Source of the DNA: Casp-actino8 sp037147055 | GTDB taxonomy: Bacteria; Actinomycetota; Acidimicrobiia; Acidimicrobiales; Ilumatobacteraceae | Reading direction: 5' to 3' | NCBI GenBank assembly: GCA_037147055.1 | Contig: JBAWVW010000002.1 | Span: forward strand, 4,813-68,812 | Length of the DNA stretch: 64,000 bases | Shown: one piece after another, positions 42,518 to 50,759 of the stretch | Numbering within the stretch: position 1 is the stretch's first letter | Layout of the letters: every line of letters begins with the position of its first letter | Made by a program: the position numbers and the translations under genes | Notes under the pieces: generated by a model | Told to the model about the DNA's origin: nothing | The model's input: only the letters and a program-made list of their open reading frames with translations | The model's database searches: none

Positions 42518-44156
42518 TGGTCGTCGTCGTTGGGTTGGTGACCTTACATCCATCCACGGCCTTGACTGGGGGATATGGGTTGACTGCCGCTCCGCCGTAC
42601 GGGTGATATTCAAAATGTAAGTGAGGTGTAGAACTACTACCTGTACTGCCGACATAACCAATGACTTGTCCGGCCACCACTTCTGATCCCACTCCTATGT
42701 TCTTTTCGAAAGCCGACAGATGGGCGTAGTAGAAGTACGTTCCGTCTGCCGCCGTCAGGGTGATTGCGTTGCCCCCCAGGGATCCGACATGGTCTAAGGC
42801 TTGACGGGAAATTCTTCCGTTGTTGGCGGCGTATAGCGGTGTGCCAGATTTAGAGATGATGTCGACGCCTTCGTGCTTGCGACCACCAGAGCGTGGTGCT
42901 TGCCATGTGTCTCCGAACCAGCACGGTCCAAGTACGGGGAAGACAGCCACTGTCATTGCAGGAAGCGCGGGTGTTGTTGTAGTGGGAGGCGCTGATGTGC
43001 TCGTCGTCGGGACGCTGGTGACGATCCGTCCTGGAATAACCCCCAGAGCGAGGGCCGTGAGAAGGTCGATGATTCCTGTAGGAGCAAAACCCTGAGTCGT
43101 TTGGTAATCGGCAATTGCCTTTTGTGTGGCAGGTCCAAACTTTCCGTCGGCGCCACCGGCAACTGTGATCCCAGATGTGATCAAGAGTGTCTGCATCGTT
43201 GCCACAGATGAACCGGTGTCGCCCAACTTCGGGAATGCCGGTCCAGCAACTAGTCCGAGAAGTTGAGCCGTGAGTTGATCAACTATGCCCGTTGAGGCAA
43301 TTTTCAAAGCGGTCTGAAATTCCTTGATTGCCGCCGTCGTGGCAGATCCAAACTTGCCATCCACTCCGCCTCGAAGAGCGACACCAGAAGTCACGAGAGC
43401 GTTTTGTAGAACCTTGACAGCATCTCCGTTTTGACCCGCAGCGGCGAACACGGCAACAATCGGCACGGTGGTTGTGGGTGCAACTGTGGTTGTCGTTGTT
43501 GTTGTCGTTGTAGTCGTTGTGGTTGTTGGCGTGGGTTGAGCAGTGCGAGGTTGGCTTCCAGGAACGGTACCAAGAGCGATAGCCGTCGTGAGGTCCACGA
43601 CACCGGTGGCATTGATGCCATGGGAGGATTGAAATGCTGCAATCGCCGCCGCTGTTGCTGCGCCAAAAATCCCGTCTGCCCCGCCGTTGACGGAGATTGA
43701 AGAATAGATCAGGGCCTGCTGAAGTTGGGCGACAGCAATTCCTCGCTCTCCGCGCTGCGGAAAAGTTGGGATTGGTCCGAGGCCCAGTAAATAGGCAGTT
43801 GTTGAGTTGAGGTCTCCGTCGGCGATTAAGCCATTGTTGGATTGGAAAGTTTTTATTGCTCCAAGGGTGGCCCCGCCGAAGATGCCATCAGCGCCACCCT
43901 TGACGGCCACCCCACTCTTGATCAGAGCCTGTTGAAGGACAGCTACCGCCGATCCCGTTGCTCCAATTTTTAGTTTGGGTCGAACCGATAGCGGACTAGG
44001 AGAATTTTTGTCCGTTTGAGAGGACTGGACTGACTGGGCCTGCGCAACGGGAGCCAAAGTCAGCATCGAGAGGAGCATGACCGCGCTGAAACACCAGACC
44101 TGTCGAACTGAGCGCAGAGCACTGAAGCGTTGCGAGTGGGTGGTGGTTAGTGGCAC
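42507..44156 (-). CDS. Secreted M23 peptidase with four peptidoglycan-binding domains
   Basis: Probable wall hydrolase or wall-bound activator acting outside the membrane. The 549-aa product has a signal peptide (about 1-41, ending VAQAQ), four PG_binding_1 repeats (about 63-123, 135-195, 241-301 and 310-372), a 14-Thr linker (211-224), a second Thr-rich linker (385-396) and an M23 domain (about 403-530). The zinc ligands look intact: HEGVD (His428, Asp432) and PHLHFE (His512, His514). It ends in a TTTTTIP tail. GTG start. It is divergent from mraZ across 248 bp, next to the dcw cluster, so a part in daughter-cell separation is plausible. Confidence 0.88.
   Translation of the reverse strand: MPLTTTHSQRFSALRSVRQVWCFSAVMLLSMLTLAPVAQAQSVQSSQTDKNSPSPLSVRPKLKIGATGSAVAVLQQALIKSGVAVKGGADGIFGGATLGAIKTFQSNNGLIADGDLNSTTAYLLGLGPIPTFPQRGERGIAVAQLQQALIYSSISVNGGADGIFGAATAAAIAAFQSSHGINATGVVDLTTAIALGTVPGSQPRTAQPTPTTTTTTTTTTTTTTVAPTTTVPIVAVFAAAGQNGDAVKVLQNALVTSGVALRGGVDGKFGSATTAAIKEFQTALKIASTGIVDQLTAQLLGLVAGPAFPKLGDTGSSVATMQTLLITSGITVAGGADGKFGPATQKAIADYQTTQGFAPTGIIDLLTALALGVIPGRIVTSVPTTSTSAPPTTTTPALPAMTVAVFPVLGPCWFGDTWQAPRSGGRKHEGVDIISKSGTPLYAANNGRISRQALDHVGSLGGNAITLTAADGTYFYYAHLSAFEKNIGVGSEVVAGQVIGYVGSTGSSSTPHLHFEYHPYGGAAVNPYPPVKAVDGCKVTNPTTTTTIP
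43485..43526 (-). repeat. Threonine-codon tract in the M23 peptidase gene
   Basis: Fourteen consecutive Thr codons (mostly ACA and ACG with ACC/ACT variants) encode the linker between the second and third binding domains. Such trinucleotide tracts can change length by slippage. Confidence 0.9.
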
Positions 44157-44187
44157 GCAGAGGTATCGGCAGATTGGGGGAGGAACC

Positions 44188-44212
44188 TTGAGGAAATTTC
44201 CATATTTCTCAA
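44188..44212. promoter_or_regulatory. Hairpin or palindrome between the M23 gene and mraZ
   Basis: TTGAGGAAAT and ATTTCTCAA pair as a 9-bp stem with one bulged G around a 6-nt loop; within it GGAAATTTCC (44192-44201) is a perfect 10-bp palindrome. It lies in the leader of the minus-strand peptidase gene. An A-rich tract (44261-44278) follows toward mraZ. Confidence 0.4.
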
Positions 44213-44301
44213 CGAGTGGGTGAAATTCCTCTCAAAAAGCGTTTTTTCGCTAGCAGGGTGGAAAAAAAGAAAAAAAAGTGGCGCGAATAGGGGAAATATG
44301 G

Positions 44302-44329
44302 TTGACAAAGGGGGTCTGTGGGGTACAGA
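44302..44329 (+). promoter_or_regulatory. Promoter of the dcw cluster (mraZ promoter)
   Basis: A consensus TTGACA at 44302-44307 is followed after 16 nt by TACAGA at 44324-44329. Start of transcription would be near 44336, about 70 nt before mraZ. An A-tract at 44261-44278 lies upstream. Confidence 0.65.
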
Positions 44330-44359
44330 GTGGAGGAAATAGGGACGGAGTGGAGGCAG
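44330..44359 (+). promoter_or_regulatory. Candidate MraZ operator, three 10-bp-phased repeats
   Basis: GTGGAGGAAA, TAGGGACGGA and GTGGAGGCAG follow one another at exact 10-bp spacing (44330, 44340, 44350); the 9-bp unit GAGTGGAGG recurs at 44328 and 44348. MraZ of E. coli and Mycoplasma binds short G-rich direct repeats with this 10-bp period upstream of its own gene. The repeats overlap the predicted start of transcription, as expected for autorepression. Confidence 0.6.
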
Positions 44360-44404
44360 AAACCACCCCTTTCTGAGTTTTGAAGCACAAAGAGAGGCAG
44401 CAAA

Positions 44405-44827
44405 TTGGACGGTTTTGTCGGACGTTTTGAGCGACAGCTCGACCCCAAGGGTCGCGTTGCTCTTCCGGCGACCTTTCGAAACCGACTTGAACCCCGCTGC
44501 TATCTCTTGCTCGGCGATGACAAGTGCATTGGCGTGGTGACAGATGCCGAGTCAAAGTTGCGTGCTGAAGACATGACAGCCGCAGTGAAAAAAGGTGAGC
44601 GCACACGGGCTGAATTGCGCGCATTGGCTGTGAACATGATTGAGGTTCAAGTTGATGCGCAAGGTCGAATCACCATTGATGAGAATTTGCGGCAGTACGC
44701 CGGCTTGAGTGTTGGTGCCAAAGTTGTGGTGTCGGGAGCCTTCGACTCGGTTGAAATTTGGGAGCCAGCACGTTTCGAGCGCATGCTCAGCGCTGGGCAG
44801 CAAGCCATTGGTGGCGATGAAGAATGA
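44405..44827 (+). CDS. mraZ: Transcriptional regulator MraZ
   Basis: First gene of the dcw cluster; MraZ represses its own operon by binding direct repeats in the promoter. The 140-aa product has two SpoVT/AbrB-type halves (about 5-50 and 78-125), with RQLDPKGRVALPATFR in the first and QVDAQGRITIDENLR in the second. The start is TTG at 44405, supported by AGAGAGG just upstream and by the standard N-terminus. rsmH starts at an ATGA overlap. Confidence 0.95.
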   Translation: MDGFVGRFERQLDPKGRVALPATFRNRLEPRCYLLLGDDKCIGVVTDAESKLRAEDMTAAVKKGERTRAELRALAVNMIEVQVDAQGRITIDENLRQYAGLSVGAKVVVSGAFDSVEIWEPARFERMLSAGQQAIGGDEE

Positions 44828-45762
44828 TCGACGCCTCCTTGCCGATTTTTGAGCATCAACCGGTCATGCTGCGCGAGATCACTGAGATTTTTGCGCATGT
44901 TCCGGATGGGTTTGTGCTTGATGCCACTTTGGGCGGAGCCGGGCATACAACTGCTCTTTTAGAGGCCCATCATGGGCTCAAAGTATTAGGCCTGGACCGT
45001 GATCCAATGGCGCTTTCTGTGTCACAGGAACGCCTAGCAACTTTCGGCGATCGTGTTGTGACGCAACATCGTCGATTTGATGATCTAGATGCAGCGATGA
45101 ATCAGGCAGGAATCAGCGAGCTTTCTGGAGCTTTATTTGATCTTGGAGTTTCTTCGCATCAACTCGACGCCAGTGACCGAGGGTTCTCCTACCGCCAAGA
45201 GGCCATGTTGGATATGCGCATGGATACAACCGAAGTCAACACCGCATCAGACATCGTCAACACCGCTACAGAGGGCGAGTTGGCGCGGATCCTTCGTGAT
45301 TATTCAGATGAACGCTTCGCTGGGCGGATCGCGCGAGCGATCATCGCCGCCCGCCCGATTCAAACAACTGTTGAATTAGCTGAGATCGTGGCCTCGGCTA
45401 TTCCCGCACCAGCTCGCCGCCGTGGTGGACACCCAGCCAAGCGCACTTTTCAAGCCCTGAGAATTTCTCTCAACAAAGAATTAGAGATTCTTCCCGATGC
45501 CTTGGACGCTGCCATTCGACGAACTCAAAGTGGTGGCCGAGTTGCAGTTTTGTCGTATCACTCTGGTGAAGATCGCATCGTGAAATCAAGGTTCAAACAA
45601 CATGTCACTGGCGGCTGTGAATGCCCAGTTCATTTACCCTGTGGATGCGGTGCCGTCAGTACGGTACGTTTGGTGCGCTCTGCCGCCAAACCATCAGCGG
45701 ATGAGCAGATATTGAATCCACGCAGCACCTCGGCGCGACTTCGAGTCATTGAGGTCATCTGA
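44824..45762 (+). CDS. rsmH: 16S rRNA N4-methyltransferase RsmH
   Basis: Methylates N4 of C1402 in 16S rRNA. The 312-aa protein has the SAM-binding LDATLGGAGHTTALLE, the GALFDLGVSSHQLD catalytic region, DMRMD, and the RRGGHPAKRTFQALRI segment near its end. It overlaps mraZ (ATGA) and ftsL (TGATG). This position after mraZ is near-universal. Confidence 0.96.
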   Translation: MIDASLPIFEHQPVMLREITEIFAHVPDGFVLDATLGGAGHTTALLEAHHGLKVLGLDRDPMALSVSQERLATFGDRVVTQHRRFDDLDAAMNQAGISELSGALFDLGVSSHQLDASDRGFSYRQEAMLDMRMDTTEVNTASDIVNTATEGELARILRDYSDERFAGRIARAIIAARPIQTTVELAEIVASAIPAPARRRGGHPAKRTFQALRISLNKELEILPDALDAAIRRTQSGGRVAVLSYHSGEDRIVKSRFKQHVTGGCECPVHLPCGCGAVSTVRLVRSAAKPSADEQILNPRSTSARLRVIEVI

Positions 45763-46307
45763 TGGCGCGCTCACTCAGTGTTCCGCAGAGGCGTTTGCCG
45801 GCAGCACAGCCGACGAAACGCGCCGTTCCCAAGACGGTCACGACGCGAACTGCAAAACAACGCCAAGATGCCAAGAAACCTGTACTCAAGCGGGTCACTT
45901 CGCTACCTGGCGTGACAACAAAAACGCGCCGTATCGTGGTCATCGGAACTTTACTGGCTGGTCTTGTTATCGCTTTCATGCTTGTCGTCGTGATCTTTCA
46001 GACTCGAATTGCTGAAAGGCAGTTGGGAATAGACAAAGTTGAGTCGCAGATTTCCATTGAGCGTGGTCGTTACGACGCCCTGCGCCTTGAACGGTCAAGT
46101 TTGCGTGACCCAGCACGCTTGGTGGCAGAGGCCACGGCCTTGGGAATGGTTCCTGGTCAGGGAACTGACTTCACCGCCGTGGATCCAACAACAATGGCTC
46201 TCGTTCTTGTGTCGACTGGTGGCGTTGATCCGAAAATTCTTGCGATTTCTCATGACCCATTTGAAAACTATGGCGCCGTGAAAGCCACAGTTGGGGATCG
46301 CCCGTGA
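45762..46307 (+). CDS. ftsL: FtsL-like cell division protein
   Basis: Small bitopic divisome protein that bridges FtsQ and FtsW-FtsI. The 181-aa product has a basic cytoplasmic N-terminus (1-55), one membrane segment (about 57-80) and a periplasmic heptad stretch (IAERQLGIDKVESQISIERGRYDALRLERSSL). Sequence conservation in FtsL is low, so the name rests on topology and position between rsmH and ftsI. It overlaps both neighbours. Confidence 0.82.
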   Translation: MARSLSVPQRRLPAAQPTKRAVPKTVTTRTAKQRQDAKKPVLKRVTSLPGVTTKTRRIVVIGTLLAGLVIAFMLVVVIFQTRIAERQLGIDKVESQISIERGRYDALRLERSSLRDPARLVAEATALGMVPGQGTDFTAVDPTTMALVLVSTGGVDPKILAISHDPFENYGAVKATVGDRP

Positions 46308-48262
46308 CGAGTCGACGGCCATCCCCAACTCGCACGCGAACCAAAGTGCAGTCTTCGCGTGCGACTCAAAGTCGGGTGTCCAGCAAACCTGCGTCTAGAA
46401 AAGTAGCGCCCAAAAAGTCAGCAGAACGATCAACCTCAGCGCCTCGCCAGCGGAACACTGACCGTAGTCCTGTGGTCAAAAAAAAATCGACTGCCAGTGG
46501 TCGGCATGATGACCATGTTTGGGCAGTGGGCTCAACACGTCGTCGTTTTCGTTGGTTGGTGGGAGTTGCAATAGCGCTGTTAGCGCTCTTAGTAGGCAAG
46601 AGCACCTATATCCAAGTAGTTCATGGACGCGGTTTGCAAGCTGAAGGTATTGCGCAAAGAGAGCGAACGACAAAAATTCACGCGTCTCGCGGAACCATCT
46701 TTGACCGTGATGGAAATGAAATGACCATCACTGTTCCCGGTCTATCCCTTTATGCTGATCCACGCGCAGTGACCGATCCTGCTGCGACGGCACATGTTCT
46801 GGGACAGATGCTTGGCTTTGACTCTTCATCTGAAATGGAGTTGGCCAAAAAATTAGCGAAGAAAACAACAACATTTGTTTATGTGCAACGATTCGTTAAC
46901 AAAGATGTCGCCGACGCGATTTTGTCCTTGAACTTGGCGGGGGTTGACAGCACCTCTGAGCCTCAGCGAATTCAAGTTGCAGGCGGACTAGCAACCAACA
47001 TCATTGGCCGAACCGATCCCTTCGGAGTCGGTTCCACTGGGCTCGAACTTCAATATGACAAAGTGCTCAGCGGTCGTGATGGGTCAGTGGTTCGTGAATC
47101 ACTCAAAGGCAGAAGTCTGCCGGGCACGAGCCGAATCGCTGAACGAGCACGACCTGGAACCGATTTAGTTCTCACGATTGATCGTTCAATGCAATTTCAA
47201 ACCGAACAATCATTACTTGCGCGAGTGAATGAACTCAATGCCCATGGTGGCAACGCCGTCATACTTGACACGAAAACAGGGGAGGTTTTGGCGATTGCCA
47301 GCGTGCGCCGCGAAAGTGACGGCATCGCCAAAGTCACCAGTGCAAACCTTGCCGCCGTGGAGTCCTATGAGCCAGGATCAGTGGCCAAGGTGTTCAGCAT
47401 CGCTGCCACCATTGACACTGGTGTCAGTAGTCCTGAGCGCATCTACGAAGTACCTGGGGTGTACGTCTTTGACCCAGATACTAAATTTGAAAAGACGATT
47501 TATGATGCATACCCTCATGAATTAGAACCTATGTCTTTGCGTGACATCATCGTTCATTCATCAAATATCGGGACCTTATTGGCAGCTAGTGAAGTTGGCT
47601 CGCCTCAGTTGCACGATTATTTGTCAGAGTTTGGATTTGGGCATCAGACTGGTTTGGATTTCCCAGGAGAGAGCGCTGGCGTTCTGAAACAAGCCAAGAA
47701 TTGGCGCGGTTCAGAGAATGCAACGGTGGCCTACGGTTACGGTTTTTCAAGTACATCGCTGCAACTTGCAGCCGCTGTCAACGTTGTGGCAAACAAGGGC
47801 ATGTACGTATCGCCAAAGTTTGTGAAATCAACTATTGATGAGAAGGGTTCGTTGTGGGAGACGCCGAGCGGTCAAACACATCGCGTGATCTCGGAGACTA
47901 CGGCCTCAACAATGACTGATTTGTTGCGCGGAGTTGTCTGCGAAGGCACAGGTGTGCGTGCCAACGTTGACGGTATTGCCATTGCGGGTAAGACAGGAAC
48001 AAGTCGCAAACTTCAGGCCAATGGCACCTACATCAGTGACAGTGGTCTGCGCTCGTACTTCGCCACATTCGTTGGTTTTTTGCCAGCGGCTGACCCAAAA
48101 GTCACTATTTTGGTGTCGATTGACGAACCAGATCCATCAAGTCGGGATCGATTTGGTGGTACCGCCGCCGCTCCACTCTTCGCAAAGTTGGCGACCATGG
48201 CAATTCACGAGCGTTCCATTGATCCGACGATCGGTGACAGCGGATGTCGGGTAGTGAAATGA
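46304..48262 (+). CDS. ftsI: Division transpeptidase FtsI (PBP3)
   Basis: Septal class B PBP working with FtsW. The 652-aa protein has a long basic, Ser-rich cytoplasmic N-terminus (1-80), a membrane anchor (about 83-105), the SRGTIFDRDGNEM pedestal motif, and a transpeptidase domain with SxxK at 359-362 (SVAK), SSN, and KTG at 563-565. No PASTA domains are present. The N-terminal tail is longer than in E. coli but common in actinobacteria. The stop overlaps the likely murE start (ATGA). Confidence 0.95.
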   Translation: MTSRRPSPTRTRTKVQSSRATQSRVSSKPASRKVAPKKSAERSTSAPRQRNTDRSPVVKKKSTASGRHDDHVWAVGSTRRRFRWLVGVAIALLALLVGKSTYIQVVHGRGLQAEGIAQRERTTKIHASRGTIFDRDGNEMTITVPGLSLYADPRAVTDPAATAHVLGQMLGFDSSSEMELAKKLAKKTTTFVYVQRFVNKDVADAILSLNLAGVDSTSEPQRIQVAGGLATNIIGRTDPFGVGSTGLELQYDKVLSGRDGSVVRESLKGRSLPGTSRIAERARPGTDLVLTIDRSMQFQTEQSLLARVNELNAHGGNAVILDTKTGEVLAIASVRRESDGIAKVTSANLAAVESYEPGSVAKVFSIAATIDTGVSSPERIYEVPGVYVFDPDTKFEKTIYDAYPHELEPMSLRDIIVHSSNIGTLLAASEVGSPQLHDYLSEFGFGHQTGLDFPGESAGVLKQAKNWRGSENATVAYGYGFSSTSLQLAAAVNVVANKGMYVSPKFVKSTIDEKGSLWETPSGQTHRVISETTASTMTDLLRGVVCEGTGVRANVDGIAIAGKTGTSRKLQANGTYISDSGLRSYFATFVGFLPAADPKVTILVSIDEPDPSSRDRFGGTAAAPLFAKLATMAIHERSIDPTIGDSGCRVVK

Positions 48263-49695
48263 TGATGGCGACACTGACGGCCGGACAGATTGTCGAGATA
48301 TTCCCGAAGTCAGGTACGCGCATGAACGCGGATCTCGGTAATGTGGAAGTGGTCTCCATCACGCATGACTCTCGTCAAGTGGACAAGGGGTCGTTGTTTT
48401 GCTGTGTGCCAGGCGATCGTTACGATGGACACAACTTCGCTGCGGAGGCAGTTTCGCGCGGTGCATCGGCCTTACTTGTTGACCATTTCCTGCCCGAGAT
48501 CGACGGCGCAATAGCACAGATCATCGTTCCCGATGTGCGATCTTGTCTTGGGATAGTTGCCGCAAAAGTTCACGGGAATCCTTCACGACAGCTATCTGTC
48601 GTTGGCATCACTGGTACAAATGGCAAGACAACGACGGCTCATCTCCTTGCTTCGATTCTGCGTTCAGGCAGAGTAAAGACTGAAATTCTTGGAACTCTTT
48701 CGGGGGGCTTCACGACTCCAGAAGCGGCAGATTTGCAAAAGATGTTTGCCGATATGTTGGACGTTGGTGTGCGGTCAATAGCGATGGAGGTCTCATCTCA
48801 TGCTTTGGCTCTTGGACGGGTCAATGGAACGCAATTCTCGCAAACTGTGTTCACTAATCTCGGAATTGACCATTTGGATTTCCATGGTACGCAAGAAGAA
48901 TATTTTCTAGCGAAATTGCGTTTGTTCAGCAGTGAGTTTTGCGGAACCGGAATCGTTAATGCTGATGATCCCTTCGGGCAGAGGATCATTGAGCAAGCGG
49001 ACATTTCGATCATCCCGTTTTCGATGCAAGATATTCAGGACTTGGAAGTGTCAGCGGTCGAACATAGTTATAGATGGCGAGGGCATCGAATTGCGGTCGC
49101 AATTGGAGGTTCGGTCAATGTCATGAACTCAATTGCCGCGGCAACGATTGCTGATGAGATGGGCATGGGTTCTGAAGCGATCATTGAGGGTCTGCGCGAG
49201 GTGCCTCGGATAAGTGGCAGATTCGAAAAAGTTGACGTCGGACAAGAATTCGTCGTACTGATTGATTTCGCCCACACGCCCGATGGATTGAGCCAAGTTC
49301 TACGCTCAGTTCGCGAGTCCACTCCCGGAGGTCGAGTCATGGTTGTTTTTGGCTGTGGCGGAGACCGAGACAAAATGAAACGCCCAATGATGGGAGAAGT
49401 GGCCGTCTCACTGGCAGATGTTGTCGTCGTGACATCCGATAACCCTCGCAGCGAGAATCCGGAGGCCATTATCGCTTCGGTTACTGCAGGGGTCCCAGAG
49501 CATTTGCGACACCGCCTCATTGCCACTGAGGTTGATCGAAGGCTCGCTATTCGGCGAGTGCTGAAGATGGCTGAGCCTGCAGATGTAGTGATTATTGCAG
49601 GTAAGGGTCATGAGACGACGCAAACAATCGGCACAGAGGTTTTCCCGTTTGACGATCGCCTTGTCGTGGCTGAGATTTTGCGAGGTGTCGGATGA
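48259..49695 (+). CDS. murE: UDP-MurNAc-tripeptide synthetase MurE
   Basis: Adds the third stem-peptide residue. The 478-aa protein has the P-loop GTNGKTTT, the SSHALALGR segment, and DNPR at 394-397, which marks meso-diaminopimelate (rather than lysine) as substrate. Three ATG codons in a row (48259, 48262, 48265) are possible starts; the first gives an ATGA overlap with ftsI. murF would normally follow, but mraY begins at an ATGA overlap instead. Confidence 0.95.
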   Translation: MMMATLTAGQIVEIFPKSGTRMNADLGNVEVVSITHDSRQVDKGSLFCCVPGDRYDGHNFAAEAVSRGASALLVDHFLPEIDGAIAQIIVPDVRSCLGIVAAKVHGNPSRQLSVVGITGTNGKTTTAHLLASILRSGRVKTEILGTLSGGFTTPEAADLQKMFADMLDVGVRSIAMEVSSHALALGRVNGTQFSQTVFTNLGIDHLDFHGTQEEYFLAKLRLFSSEFCGTGIVNADDPFGQRIIEQADISIIPFSMQDIQDLEVSAVEHSYRWRGHRIAVAIGGSVNVMNSIAAATIADEMGMGSEAIIEGLREVPRISGRFEKVDVGQEFVVLIDFAHTPDGLSQVLRSVRESTPGGRVMVVFGCGGDRDKMKRPMMGEVAVSLADVVVVTSDNPRSENPEAIIASVTAGVPEHLRHRLIATEVDRRLAIRRVLKMAEPADVVIIAGKGHETTQTIGTEVFPFDDRLVVAEILRGVG

Positions 49696-50759
49696 TAGCG
49701 GTGATGATTGCTGGGATATCAGCGATGTGTGCTTCACTATTCAGCACCCGCTTTCTGATCAGCTTTTTCAAAAATCGCGGAAAAGGTCAACCAATATTAG
49801 GAAAAGAAGATCACGGGCCTGACCATCATCAAAGTAAAGCTGGCACTCCAACAATGGGTGGACTGGCCATTGTTGGTTCCGCAATGTTGGGTTGGACCAT
49901 TGCCCACATTCGCGATGGACTTGCTTTTTCTAATCAGGCACTGATTATTTGGGTTGGTATCGTTGCGATGGCAGCGATGGGCTTGATTGATGATGTCATC
50001 AAGGTCAATAAGGGGCATAACCGCGGCATCCTTTGGAAGAAAAAGGGTTACATTACATTTGGTTTGGCATGTCTGATCACATGGTTCCTCGTGGCCACGG
50101 TTGATATTTCAGAAACAATCTCGTTGACTCGTTTTGACTTTCCAGGTTGGCAGATTCCTTGGTGGCTATGGGTGTTGTGGACGGCGTTGATGATGTGGGG
50201 TACAACCAACGCAGTCAATGTCACCGATGGTCTTGATGGTTTGGCCGGCGGATCAGCGCTGTTCGGATTTCTTGCGTTCACTGTGATTGGTTATTGGTCG
50301 TTTAGAAATCCAGAAATTTATGGTGTGCTTCACGGCGGCACCGTTAACCCGTTGGATCTCGCTGTTTTATCGGCCGCTTTCGCTGGTGCATGTGGAGGTT
50401 TCTTGTGGTGGAACGCTGCGCCTGCCAAAATATTTATGGGTGATGTCGGAGCTCTCGGCATAGGCGCAGCTTTGGGATTATTAGCAGTGGCAACCAATAC
50501 ACATTTCCTATTGCCGTTGATCTGCGGAGTCAACGTCATCGAAGCTGGTTCGGTGGCGATTCAAATGGCTATTTTTAAGGCCTCGGGACGAACTCGACGT
50601 TTTTTTCGGATGACTCCCATTCATCACCATTTTGAGTTGATCGGTTGGCCAGAAACGACAGTGATCATTAGGTTTTGGATCATTGGGGGCGTGTGCGTAG
50701 CTGCCTCTCTCGCTTTATTCATTGGTGACTTCACTCGAATAAGCGATGCGCTGCGATGA
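49692..50759 (+). CDS. mraY: Phospho-MurNAc-pentapeptide transferase MraY
   Basis: Integral membrane enzyme that loads phospho-MurNAc-pentapeptide onto undecaprenyl phosphate, giving lipid I. The 355-aa product has about ten membrane segments and the conserved GTPTMGGLAI, LIDDVIKV (aspartates), NAVNVTDGLDGLAGG, FMGDVGAL and MTPIHHHFEL motifs. It overlaps murE and murD through ATGA. All active-site motifs look intact. Confidence 0.97.
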   Translation: MIAVMIAGISAMCASLFSTRFLISFFKNRGKGQPILGKEDHGPDHHQSKAGTPTMGGLAIVGSAMLGWTIAHIRDGLAFSNQALIIWVGIVAMAAMGLIDDVIKVNKGHNRGILWKKKGYITFGLACLITWFLVATVDISETISLTRFDFPGWQIPWWLWVLWTALMMWGTTNAVNVTDGLDGLAGGSALFGFLAFTVIGYWSFRNPEIYGVLHGGTVNPLDLAVLSAAFAGACGGFLWWNAAPAKIFMGDVGALGIGAALGLLAVATNTHFLLPLICGVNVIEAGSVAIQMAIFKASGRTRRFFRMTPIHHHFELIGWPETTVIIRFWIIGGVCVAASLALFIGDFTRISDALR

